The notes under the pieces are model-generated. The model searched no databases. It had not been told where the DNA came from and was given only the letters and a program-made list of their open reading frames with translations. A program made the translations under genes and the position numbers. From Methanosarcinales archaeon (GTDB lineage: Archaea; Halobacteriota; Methanosarcinia; Methanosarcinales; Methanocomedenaceae), in assembly GCA_013330355.1 (NCBI GenBank), contig DUIM01000183.1, positions 1 through 6,080 of the forward strand: DNA of 6,080 nt. The letters run 5' to 3'. Position 1 is the stretch's first letter. Each line of letters begins with the position of its first letter. Of the stretch, positions 1 to 5,191 are shown one piece after another.

Positions 1-59
1 ATACCATGCTTTTTGAAGTGGACAGCCTCTATAGGTCGAACTGGAAAACCAAATCTTAA
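1..59 (+). CDS. Possible 3' end of an upstream gene (partial)
   Basis: Two of the three plus-strand frames stay open from the window edge to a stop just before the first complete gene. One ends with TAA at 57-59 and has the tail LYRSNWKTKS. The other ends with TAA at 61-63 and has the tail GRTGKPNLK. The first looks more protein-like, with alternating charged and hydrophobic residues, but about 20 codons are too few to prove coding or name a family. If real, this gene would lie about 33 bases upstream of thpR in the same direction. The stretch could also be plain intergenic DNA. Confidence 0.3.
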   Translation, partial: TMLFEVDSLYRSNWKTKS

Positions 60-66
60 GTAAATA
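55..66 (+). promoter_or_regulatory. Possible TATA box for thpR-cca
   Basis: CTTAAGTAAATA is AT-rich and lies about 30 bases before the thpR start. Transcription would begin near position 85, giving a leader of under 10 bases, which suits the lack of a clear Shine-Dalgarno. The match to the archaeal TATA consensus is modest, and read-through from an upstream gene is equally possible. Confidence 0.3.
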
Positions 67-92
67 GCGACCTTACTTGACTGTGACTATCT

Positions 93-638
93 ATGATACG
101 CACATTCTTAGCAGTAGAACTTCCTGACCACATAAAAGAAGCCGCACACTCCATCCAGCAGGAAATGGATTTCAAGGGCCTGAAACTGGTAGACTCTGAC
201 CTCATCCACATTACCCTGAAGTTCCTTGGTGACATTTCCGAATCCCAGGTAGATCCTATCACCGATGCCCTTACTAAAGTTGACTGCGCCCCCTTCACAG
301 CAAGGGTCACAGGTGTAGGCGTGTTCCCAAAACCATCATACATGAAAGTCATCTGGCTGGGTGCCACAGGTGAATTCGAACACCTGCACAGCGAAGTGGA
401 GCGTGTCCTTAAAAGTTTCAGGTTTAAGAAGGACCGCGGCACATTCACAGCCCATGCCACCCTCGCTCGTGTCAAACATCTGGATAACCACAAAAAGGAA
501 CAACTGGCACAGGTGTTAACCCGTCTGCAGGATATTGACCTGGGAGATTTTACTGTGGATTCCATTGCGTTTAAGAAAAGTACACTTACACCCAGGGGTC
601 CTATTTATGAGACCCTGAATGAAATTCCACTTAAATGA
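93..638 (+). CDS. thpR: RNA 2',3'-cyclic phosphodiesterase (2H phosphoesterase, LigT/ThpR family)
   Basis: This is a complete 181-residue protein of normal length for the family. Both signature motifs of the 2H phosphoesterase fold are present: HITLKF with H39 and T41, and HATLAR with H121 and T123. The two histidines act as general acid and base. The start MIRTFLAVELP is typical of the family and fixes the ATG. Known members hydrolyse RNA 2',3'-cyclic phosphate ends to 2'-phosphate and were first described as 2'-5' RNA ligases of tRNA halves; the physiological substrate here is inferred. The enzyme should be a cytoplasmic monomer. The next gene, cca, follows 4 bases after the stop (or overlaps it by 20 with the longer cca start), so the two are almost certainly co-transcribed and point to RNA or tRNA 3'-end maintenance. 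Nothing is broken or missing. Confidence 0.97.
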   Translation: MIRTFLAVELPDHIKEAAHSIQQEMDFKGLKLVDSDLIHITLKFLGDISESQVDPITDALTKVDCAPFTARVTGVGVFPKPSYMKVIWLGATGEFEHLHSEVERVLKSFRFKKDRGTFTAHATLARVKHLDNHKKEQLAQVLTRLQDIDLGDFTVDSIAFKKSTLTPRGPIYETLNEIPLK

Positions 639-642
639 TACC

Positions 643-1998
643 ATGAACGCAAATAATATAATAAACGATGTCCTGGGTAAAATAAAGCCGGTGCCTGCTG
701 AACAACAGAGGATGCAGGAAGTAGCCGACCGCATCATATCCCTGGTGGACATAGCAGCAGCAGGAACAGGCCTGACAGACGTTTCAGGAATGCTGGTGGG
801 CTCTGCTGCCAGAGGTACCTGGATATCAGGTGAGCACGACCTGGATATATTCATATCATTCCCAGAGGATACACCAGTACAGGACCTGAAGACCGTGGGG
901 CTCAATATCGCCAGGCAGGTGGCGGCTGATGCCGACAATAGTGAGGAGCGGTATGCAGAGCATCCTTACATCCATGCTATTTTTAGTGACTTCAAGGTTG
1001 ACCTGGTACCCTGCTTCAGGGTGGCCAGTGCTGCCCGGATAAAATCAGCAGTTGACAGAACCCCTTTCCACAACCTTTTCATCCTGGATAGGATAGAGGG
1101 ACTGGAAGATGAAGTACTTCTTCTCAAGCAGTTCATGAAAGGAGCCGGAGTTTATGGTTCAGACCTCAGGACCGGCGGGTTCTCAGGATACCTGGCAGAA
1201 CTGCTCGTAGTACATTACGGCTCGTTCATGGAAGTCCTGCAAGCAGCTAATAGCTGGAAACCCGGCATCACCATAGACATTATTGAACACCGGAACAGGC
1301 AGCACAATGACCCGCTGGTGGTGGTGGACCCTACTGACCCGGTAAGGAATGTGGCGGCGGCACTGACACTTGACAGGTTTGCCGGATTTATTGACAGGGC
1401 ACGGCAGTATCTGGACTTACCTGCAATGGAACTGTTCTTTCCCGGGAAACGGGTCATGTTAAGCGATACGGAATTTTACAACATCACAACCAGTCGCGGG
1501 ACTGATCTGCTGGCAGTGGTATTTAACAAACCCGATGTGGTGGATGATCTGCTATATCCCCAGTTGTTCATGCTGCACAACAGCATTACGGACCTGCTGT
1601 CCCGGCATAAATTTTCTGTCTTGAATGGTGATGTCTGGGCAGGTGATGGTGATGCAGCCGTGGTGCTGGAGATGGAAGTGTCGTGTTTACCCCCTGTTAA
1701 AAAACATGCAGGTCCGCCTGTCTGGGAGGGGGCACATGCAGGGAACTTCAAGCAGAAATACCTGCAGAACAAGGGGCTCTCAAGAGTCTATATCGAGAAC
1801 GGCAGGTATGTAGTGGATGTACCAAGACTATATACTGACCCGGTAGAACTTATCAAAAACGAACTTCTTAACTGCAGGTTGGGTAAGCACGTGGGTGCAT
1901 GTATCAGGACTGGTTTTGAAGTACGAAAAGATGAGGGACTTCAGGAAATAGATTGTGCAGAATTCAGGTTTTTTTTAAAAGAATTCTTTAAACTTTGA
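643..1998 (+). CDS. cca: CCA tRNA nucleotidyltransferase, archaeal class I
   Basis: The enzyme adds or repairs the 3'-terminal CCA of tRNA using CTP and ATP without a nucleic acid template. With the ATG at 643 it has 451 residues, usual for archaeal class I enzymes. The nucleotidyltransferase signature starts at about residue 52: VGSAARGTW, then GEHDLDIF with the two metal-binding aspartates D66 and D68, and the third carboxylate in KVDLVPCF (about D120). The family blocks RYAEHPY, SAVDRTPFH, GFSGYLAELL, VDPTDPVRNVAA and KPDVVDDLLYPQL follow in order. An in-frame ATG at 619 would add 8 residues and overlap thpR by 20 bases. I prefer 643 because the distance from Met to the first conserved KP matches what I recall of the Archaeoglobus enzyme. 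Neither start has a strong Shine-Dalgarno. A T8 run at 1969-1976 encodes part of the tail FRFFLKEFF; a sequencing slip there would change only the last few residues. Confidence 0.97.
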   Translation: MNANNIINDVLGKIKPVPAEQQRMQEVADRIISLVDIAAAGTGLTDVSGMLVGSAARGTWISGEHDLDIFISFPEDTPVQDLKTVGLNIARQVAADADNSEERYAEHPYIHAIFSDFKVDLVPCFRVASAARIKSAVDRTPFHNLFILDRIEGLEDEVLLLKQFMKGAGVYGSDLRTGGFSGYLAELLVVHYGSFMEVLQAANSWKPGITIDIIEHRNRQHNDPLVVVDPTDPVRNVAAALTLDRFAGFIDRARQYLDLPAMELFFPGKRVMLSDTEFYNITTSRGTDLLAVVFNKPDVVDDLLYPQLFMLHNSITDLLSRHKFSVLNGDVWAGDGDAAVVLEMEVSCLPPVKKHAGPPVWEGAHAGNFKQKYLQNKGLSRVYIENGRYVVDVPRLYTDPVELIKNELLNCRLGKHVGACIRTGFEVRKDEGLQEIDCAEFRFFLKEFFKL

Positions 1999-2016
1999 TT
2001 GTGGAAATATAAGAAA

Positions 2017-2062
2017 TACCTGGCTGGGGGACTTGGAAAACGTTTTCAAAGCAGGCCAGGTA
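2017..2062. terminator. Hairpin between convergent genes, possible bidirectional terminator
   Basis: Perfect 8-base arms TACCTGGC (2017-2024) and GCCAGGTA (2055-2062) enclose a second near-palindrome at 2032-2051. Its core, GAAAACGTTTTC (2036-2047), is a perfect 12-bp palindrome, extended on both sides with one mismatched pair. The RNA from either strand can fold into one long stem with an internal loop. It sits 19 bases after cca and downstream of the convergent minus-strand gene, as expected for a shared 3'-end structure. No T run follows on either strand, so termination is inferred from position. Confidence 0.45.
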
Positions 2063-2070
2063 AAATAAGA

Positions 2071-2112
2071 ACTGATTACTAACTACTGATTACTGATTGC
2101 AAACTACTACTT
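2071..2112 (+). repeat. Degenerate heptanucleotide tandem repeat (ACTGATT-like, six units)
   Basis: In steps of seven bases the stretch reads ACTGATT, ACTAACT, ACTGATT, ACTGATT, GCAAACT, ACTACTT. Three units are identical and the rest differ by a few bases. It lies in the gap between the convergent cca gene and the MNT-like gene, in no supported coding frame. A function is not evident. Confidence 0.6.
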
Positions 2113-2152
2113 ACCCCATAACACAGCAGACCGGTCAGGCCAAAAACCAACC

Positions 2153-2455
2153 CTACACATAAAGCGGTTCTGCAGAGCTTATTACTTCCTGCCTGAAACA
2201 ATGACTGAAATCAGGTGAAGTCCAAACATCCACACTGTACCCGAGAAGTACTGTCAACTCAATCTTGATTTTACCTAACCTGATCAGACCGGGTATACGG
2301 TTCGGTTCGAATTCAACAAGCATATTGATATGATCAGCCGATATACCATTCCATTGACTGGGGGAATCAATAATTGACAGGACACGAATATAATTTTTCC
2401 TGCAGAACTCTGAAAGCTCTATTCTGGGGATTTCAGTGGTAAATTTATTGTACAT
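2153..2455 (-). CDS. MNT-type nucleotidyltransferase-fold protein with degenerate active site
   Basis: This 100-residue protein lines up without gaps, from memory, with small MNT nucleotidyltransferases, the antitoxin half of HEPN-MNT pairs. Family-like segments are EIPRIELSEFCRKNYIRVLS at the N-terminus, then MLVEFEP-x3-PGLIRL, IELTVLLGYSVDVWT and a C-terminal FRQEVISSAEPLYV. The family signature GSX10DXD is present at correct spacing but altered: D30-S31, ten residues, H42-I-N44. The usual loop arginine appears to be Q34. Both metal-binding aspartates are lost; the third one, D76 in SVDVW, remains. Catalysis is therefore unlikely, though the frame is intact and end motifs conserved. A longer reading from ATG 2530 is open, but 2455 is preferred: it has a GGAG 7 bases upstream, the TATA box lies inside the longer reading, and homologs begin here. 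No HEPN gene is adjacent. It could be a decaying orphan or a binding-only protein. Confidence 0.8.
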   Translation of the reverse strand: MYNKFTTEIPRIELSEFCRKNYIRVLSIIDSPSQWNGISADHINMLVEFEPNRIPGLIRLGKIKIELTVLLGYSVDVWTSPDFSHCFRQEVISSAEPLYV

Positions 2456-2459
2456 CAAC

Positions 2460-2466
2460 TCACTCC
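2460..2466 (-). promoter_or_regulatory. Ribosome binding site that decides the start of the MNT-like gene
   Basis: On the minus strand the sequence reads GGAGTGA followed by GTTG and the ATG at 2455. The GGAG core has 7-base spacing. No comparable site precedes the upstream in-frame ATG at 2530. Confidence 0.65.
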
Positions 2467-2492
2467 CGGCAACATTGAAAAGTTTAAATTTA

Positions 2493-2506
2493 CATTTATA
2501 TAATAA
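2493..2506 (-). promoter_or_regulatory. TATA box of the MNT-like gene
   Basis: The minus strand reads TTATTATATAAATG, a good archaeal TATA element. Transcription about 25 bases downstream would start near 2474, leaving a leader of about 20 bases that contains the Shine-Dalgarno. This spacing supports an active promoter and the short form of the gene. Confidence 0.55.
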
Positions 2507-2657
2507 CACATATTTTTTTTCGTCATTCAACCAGTTAACTTCATGATATATAATATTTTTTAAACGGTTTTAATGACGTACAGTCTGATGGAGAAAGCAT
2601 TCATGACCCTCAGGGACACCCACGAACATTAAAATGCTATTTTCGGAACAAAACAGC

Positions 2658-3368
2658 TTAACCCCGTGTAATAAAATCAGTTTTCATCCTGGCCATGGCC
2701 AGCTTCGGCAGTTCTCCCCATACTGCAAACCCGTTATCCTTGATCACCATTGCTCCCTGTATGGCCTGTACATCCCTGACCACATCAAAGGCTACCTCAA
2801 GCTCGCCCGTATCCGGCACAGCATTGCCCAGCGCCGTCGCCGCCGCATCCGCAAGCGAGACATCCCCGGACACCACAAGAGCTGCATCGGCAGTTCCAAA
2901 ACTGATAGACGGGCCCACCGTACCCGATGAAGTGCAGATGCCCTGGATAGCGTCACATGGCTGCACTTCCAGCCCAAGGTTCTTAATGGAAGAACTACCT
3001 GCAAATATACCTATTAACAAGGGCCGGTCAGTAAAAAGTGCAATATCCCCCCCATTGTCCACAAAGGCATAAGTAGCTCCTGCCTCCACCATGGCCTCCA
3101 CAGCCATCCATGCAATGGTCCCGGCCACAGCACCCATGGGCCCGATACCTACTAAACTACATGCCCCTGCCATCCTGCGGACTATCTCAGGGGCTGAGTC
3201 GGGCACATTATATGGTTCAAGTGTGATCCTGAAAAACGGGTCTGAGGTGATATAACCCTCCAGGAGGCTTCGTTGTTTTTGGATGGCAGACCTGGCAATC
3301 TCAATATACTTTTCCCTTTCAGCGCCTAGTGTTACGATAGTCTCTTTCAACCTGTAATGAACCCTCAA
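2658..3368 (-). CDS. UPF0280 family protein (ApbE-like superfamily), function unknown
   Basis: The protein belongs to the UPF0280 group (COG2122), common in methanogens and related to ApbE flavin transferases; no member's reaction is known to me. Diagnostic blocks are RLKETIVTLGAE near the N-terminus, FFRITLEPYNV, APEIVRRMAGA, GIGPMGAVAGTIA, VDNGGDIALFTDRP, CTSSGTVGPSISFGTADAA and a closing VIKDNGFAVWG. The glycine-rich GPMGAVAG and DNGGD segments are the likely ligand-binding parts. No signal peptide or membrane segment is seen. The start is uncertain. In-frame ATGs at 3464 and 3443 give 268 or 261 residues, but their first 25 to 30 residues do not look like the family. The TTG at 3368 gives 236 residues, starts just before the conserved RLKE, has an AGTGAT-type binding site 6 bases upstream, and sits about 35 bases after the predicted transcription start. 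The gene diverges from the HD gene. Confidence 0.93.
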   Translation of the reverse strand: MRVHYRLKETIVTLGAEREKYIEIARSAIQKQRSLLEGYITSDPFFRITLEPYNVPDSAPEIVRRMAGACSLVGIGPMGAVAGTIAWMAVEAMVEAGATYAFVDNGGDIALFTDRPLLIGIFAGSSSIKNLGLEVQPCDAIQGICTSSGTVGPSISFGTADAALVVSGDVSLADAAATALGNAVPDTGELEVAFDVVRDVQAIQGAMVIKDNGFAVWGELPKLAMARMKTDFITRG

Positions 3369-3393
3369 AAAAGCATCACTTTCCTTGTTTAAG

Positions 3394-3411
3394 CATATGA
3401 ATTGCCATATG
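3394..3411. promoter_or_regulatory. Paired CATATG palindromes between divergent genes, possible operator
   Basis: CATATG occurs at 3394-3399 and again at 3406-3411, separated by AATTGC, so the centres are 12 bases apart. The pair overlaps the predicted transcription start of the UPF0280 gene (near 3403) and abuts the predicted TATA element of the HD gene. A protein bound here could control both. The regulator is unknown. Confidence 0.35.
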
Positions 3412-3416
3412 TTTAT
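3407..3416 (+). promoter_or_regulatory. Possible TATA element of the HD gene
   Basis: ATATGTTTAT lies about 30 bases before the ATG at 3442. Transcription would start close to the ATG itself, giving a leaderless or nearly leaderless message, which fits the absence of any Shine-Dalgarno before this gene. The match to the consensus is moderate. Confidence 0.3.
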
Positions 3417-3421
3417 CTCCC

Positions 3422-3433
3422 TTAAATATAATT
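3422..3433 (-). promoter_or_regulatory. Possible TATA box of the UPF0280 gene
   Basis: The minus strand reads AATTATATTTAA in this region, close to the archaeal TATA consensus. The predicted start near 3403 falls downstream of the ATGs at 3464 and 3443 but upstream of the TTG at 3368, so if active it supports the short form of the protein. Confidence 0.4.
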
Positions 3434-3441
3434 CCTTAACC

Positions 3442-4641
3442 ATGAAGGTAGTGCGGGACCCCATTCACGGTTATATCGAACTGGATGAACTGGCACTGGC
3501 AATTATCGATACACCCCAGATGCAGCGGCTGCGCAGGATTCGGCAGCTCGGCATGTCAAACCTGGTCTATCCGGGAGCTAACCATACCAGGTTCGAGCAC
3601 TCACTGGGCACGTATTACCTGACATGCCAGCTACTTGAGCACATTGACCACGACACACCTGATGAGATCAGGATCGCTGCACTGTTGCACGATATCGGGC
3701 ACGGTCCATTCTCACATGTCACTGAGGACCTGCTCAGGCAATATACAAGACACGGGCATGATGAGATATCCCACATACTCAGGCAGCCTGAACTTGCAGC
3801 CATCCTGGAAGAGTTCTCGATCAATCCGTCTGGCATCAACGCCCACATCAGGGGTGAAACCAAAATCGGCAGTGTGCTAAATAGCGAGATAGACATGGAC
3901 CGCATGGATTACCTTGTACGGGATGCCCATTATACTGGTGTGGCCTATGGCGTCATCGACCTTGAAAGACTCATACATTCCCTTAACTTCTATGAGGGAA
4001 AATTTGTAATTGAACCAGGGGGCCTGCAAGCTTGCGAAAGCTTATTGGTGTCCAGGTTTTTCATGCATCCTACAGTATATTTCCATCATGTAAGCAGGAT
4101 TGCAGAGACCATGTTGTTGCGAGCCTGCCAGGCTGCTATTTCCGAAGGGGCACTTGACACTGCCAGGCTGCAATCCATGGATGACGGCATGCTGGAAGCC
4201 GTGTTAATGGATGCTGGCGGCTATGCTACCGAGCTAATGGTAAGGATACGGGAACGTAAACTCTTTAAGCGCTCACTATACGCCAGTATAGCATCGGTAA
4301 ACAGGGATGTGGTGGATCGTTACCGGAACAGTCCAAAAAGACTTGAACAGGAACTGGCCGAAGAAGCGGGCGTACCTGCCGAGTATGTGATGGTGGACAT
4401 ACCCAGGATGCCAGACATGACTGAAATGAAGGCCAGTATTGTGTTCAACGGTAGGATGGTCCGGCTGGACGAGGCATCACCCATAGTACGCAACCTGGAG
4501 CAGGCGCATATGGATAACTGGAGACTGGGGGTATATACTCTGCCTGAATACAGGGAACAGGTCACCAGGACAGCCAGTGATTTCTTCCAGGTTAAAAATG
4601 ATACCAGGCAATTGAATCTAAGCGAAATGCTGGGCGATTGA
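3442..4641 (+). CDS. HD-domain phosphohydrolase, SAMHD1/dGTPase-like (COG1078)
   Basis: This is a 399-residue cytoplasmic protein. The HD metal site is complete: H53 in TRFEHSLG, H83-D84 in LLHDIGHGPFSH, and D151 in SEIDMDRMDYLVRD. These match the histidine, HD pair and aspartate of SAMHD1-type dNTP triphosphohydrolases. H87, H92 and the HGHDE segment (104-108) fit the phosphate-binding and catalytic histidines of that group. The region after about residue 180 is the family's helical C-terminal part. Hydrolysis of deoxynucleoside triphosphates is inferred from the family; no archaeal COG1078 substrate can be read from sequence. The start MKVVRDPIHGYIELD is the conserved N-terminus, so the upstream in-frame ATG at 3385 is rejected; it would also overlap the promoter region. 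The gene is divergent from UPF0280 and followed by a T6 run and a promoter, so it is probably a single-gene unit. Confidence 0.95.
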   Translation: MKVVRDPIHGYIELDELALAIIDTPQMQRLRRIRQLGMSNLVYPGANHTRFEHSLGTYYLTCQLLEHIDHDTPDEIRIAALLHDIGHGPFSHVTEDLLRQYTRHGHDEISHILRQPELAAILEEFSINPSGINAHIRGETKIGSVLNSEIDMDRMDYLVRDAHYTGVAYGVIDLERLIHSLNFYEGKFVIEPGGLQACESLLVSRFFMHPTVYFHHVSRIAETMLLRACQAAISEGALDTARLQSMDDGMLEAVLMDAGGYATELMVRIRERKLFKRSLYASIASVNRDVVDRYRNSPKRLEQELAEEAGVPAEYVMVDIPRMPDMTEMKASIVFNGRMVRLDEASPIVRNLEQAHMDNWRLGVYTLPEYREQVTRTASDFFQVKNDTRQLNLSEMLGD

Positions 4642-4656
4642 ATGTGGAACTGTCTA

Positions 4657-4682
4657 TTTTTTAGGATGCCATAAATCATCCT
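4657..4682 (+). terminator. T6 run and short inverted repeat after the HD gene
   Basis: T6 at 4657-4662 lies 16 bases after the HD stop codon; archaeal polymerase can terminate on such a T run. It is followed directly by AGGATG (4663-4668) and CATCCT (4677-4682), perfect 6-base arms around an 8-base loop. Whether the hairpin matters is unclear because it comes after the T run. Confidence 0.35.
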
Positions 4683-4691
4683 GGTATTTAT

Positions 4692-4705
4692 CACATATAT
4701 TTATG
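4692..4705 (+). promoter_or_regulatory. Possible TATA box for the 31-codon gene
   Basis: CACATATATTTATG matches the archaeal TATA pattern. Transcription about 25 bases downstream would start near 4725 and produce a leader of about 115 bases before the small gene at 4840. That is long for an archaeal leader and contains two very short open frames ending at 4797 and 4832. Confidence 0.4.
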
Positions 4706-4825
4706 TACAATTAGTTGATACATACTATTAGTTTCGTTTTCAGGACTAAATGCAGAACTGGGCGAAAAATCTAAATGTGCCTTTATGCCCGCAATGAGTA
4801 CTGGCTGGCAGGACACATTGAACAA

Positions 4826-4832
4826 GAGGTGA
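4826..4832 (+). promoter_or_regulatory. Ribosome binding site of the 31-codon gene
   Basis: GAGGTGA lies 7 bases before the ATG at 4840 and is the best Shine-Dalgarno match in the window along with the one before aroB'. Its final TGA is also the in-frame stop of a 15-codon open frame starting at 4785. Confidence 0.6.
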
Positions 4833-4839
4833 ATATAAA

Positions 4840-4935
4840 ATGGCTGAATCTAAAGTTTCTAAGGAAGAAAAAGATAGACTCAAAAAGTACGATGAACAAG
4901 TGAGAGCCAGAAAAGCTCCGAAACCCAAGGCTTAA
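4840..4935 (+). CDS. Small basic, highly charged 31-residue protein, unknown function
   Basis: The open frame has 31 codons and a TAA stop. Coding is supported by the strong GAGGTGA site at 7-base spacing, a TATA box upstream, and a coherent composition: 8 Lys, 3 Arg, 6 Asp or Glu, one Tyr, no Cys or Trp. Residues 7 to 25 (SKEEKDRLKKYDEQVRARK) should form a charged helix, followed by a basic Ala-Pro-Lys tail (APKPKA). The net charge is about +5, which suggests binding to RNA, DNA or the ribosome, but that is inference. I recognise no family. It lies alone between the HD gene and the aro operon, followed by a hairpin and T8 run at 5001-5068, so it is probably a single-gene transcript. The alternative is that the region is a leader or small RNA and the frame is chance. 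Confidence 0.55.
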   Translation: MAESKVSKEEKDRLKKYDEQVRARKAPKPKA

Positions 4936-5000
4936 AAAACCAAGCTTGAAAGTGTTTTTAAAGTAGACTTGAGTTTTGTAGATAATTTTAAATGTGGGTA

Positions 5001-5068
5001 TCCTGTAAATAACACATATTATCTGTCCAGATGGAATGATGTGAAATTTACAGGACATTCTTTTTTTT
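5001..5068 (+). terminator. Long multi-part hairpin followed by T8: terminator or 3' end of a small RNA
   Basis: Perfect 10-base arms TCCTGTAAAT (5001-5010) and ATTTACAGGA (5046-5055) form the outer stem. After a symmetric 2-by-2 internal loop, CACAT (5013-5017) pairs with ATGTG (5039-5043). An inner ATCT (5021-5024) pairs with AGAT (5029-5032) around a GTCC loop. Five bases after the outer stem comes T8 (5061-5068). It looks like a bacterial-style intrinsic terminator and could end the transcript of the 31-codon gene. The length and layering of the stem also suit a stable small RNA. Confidence 0.5.
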
Positions 5069-5087
5069 CAGGAAAATATTTTCCTGA
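5068..5087. promoter_or_regulatory. Perfect 20-bp palindrome, candidate operator
   Basis: TCAGGAAAATATTTTCCTGA equals its own reverse complement over all 20 bases. It contains GGAA-N6-TTCC, the form described for the nitrogen repressor NrpR operator in Methanococcus. It lies about 80 bases upstream of the aro operon TATA box and directly after the T8 run. A dimeric regulator could bind here; NrpR is only a guess because the family site in Methanosarcina is described differently (GGTA-N6-TACC). Confidence 0.45.
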
Positions 5088-5168
5088 TATACTTCTCCGT
5101 AAAGCATAACTTCAATATAATTATTTCGCAGGTTGCTAATGGGATGAGCGATTATTTAAAGCGACACA

Positions 5169-5180
5169 TTTATATATAAA
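5169..5180 (+). promoter_or_regulatory. TATA box of the aro operon
   Basis: TTTATATATAAA is a near-ideal archaeal TATA element. Transcription would start near 5200, leaving a leader of about 23 bases with the GGTGA ribosome binding site at 5214-5218. Confidence 0.65.
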
Positions 5181-5191
5181 ATCGTGCTACC

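Noticed and set aside
56..565. Minus-strand open frame of 169 codons opposite thpR
   Set aside because: Its sequence is serine- and cysteine-rich with no family resemblance, and the plus strand carries a clear thpR with both HxT motifs.
1999..2152. A HEPN toxin partner next to the MNT-like gene
   Set aside because: Only about 150 bases separate it from cca, no suitable frame is present, and the upstream neighbour is UPF0280.
2456..2530. Upstream extension of the MNT-like gene to ATG 2530
   Set aside because: The extra 25 residues are not family-like, the extension contains the TATA box, and the Shine-Dalgarno serves the ATG at 2455.
2573..2632. 19-codon plus-strand frame, and a 19-codon minus-strand frame over the same bases, between the MNT-like and UPF0280 genes
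   Set aside because: Neither has a ribosome binding site or promoter at a sensible distance; the stretch 2531-2657 appears to be AT-rich intergenic DNA.
3385..3441. Upstream extension of the HD gene to ATG 3385
   Set aside because: The family N-terminus begins at MKVVRDPIHG, and the extension covers the divergent promoter region.
4783..5058. Minus-strand open frame of 91 codons across the small gene and hairpin
   Set aside because: It is rich in Phe, Ile and Ser from the AT-rich DNA, has no good ribosome binding site that I can see, and is less convincing than the plus-strand 31-codon gene.
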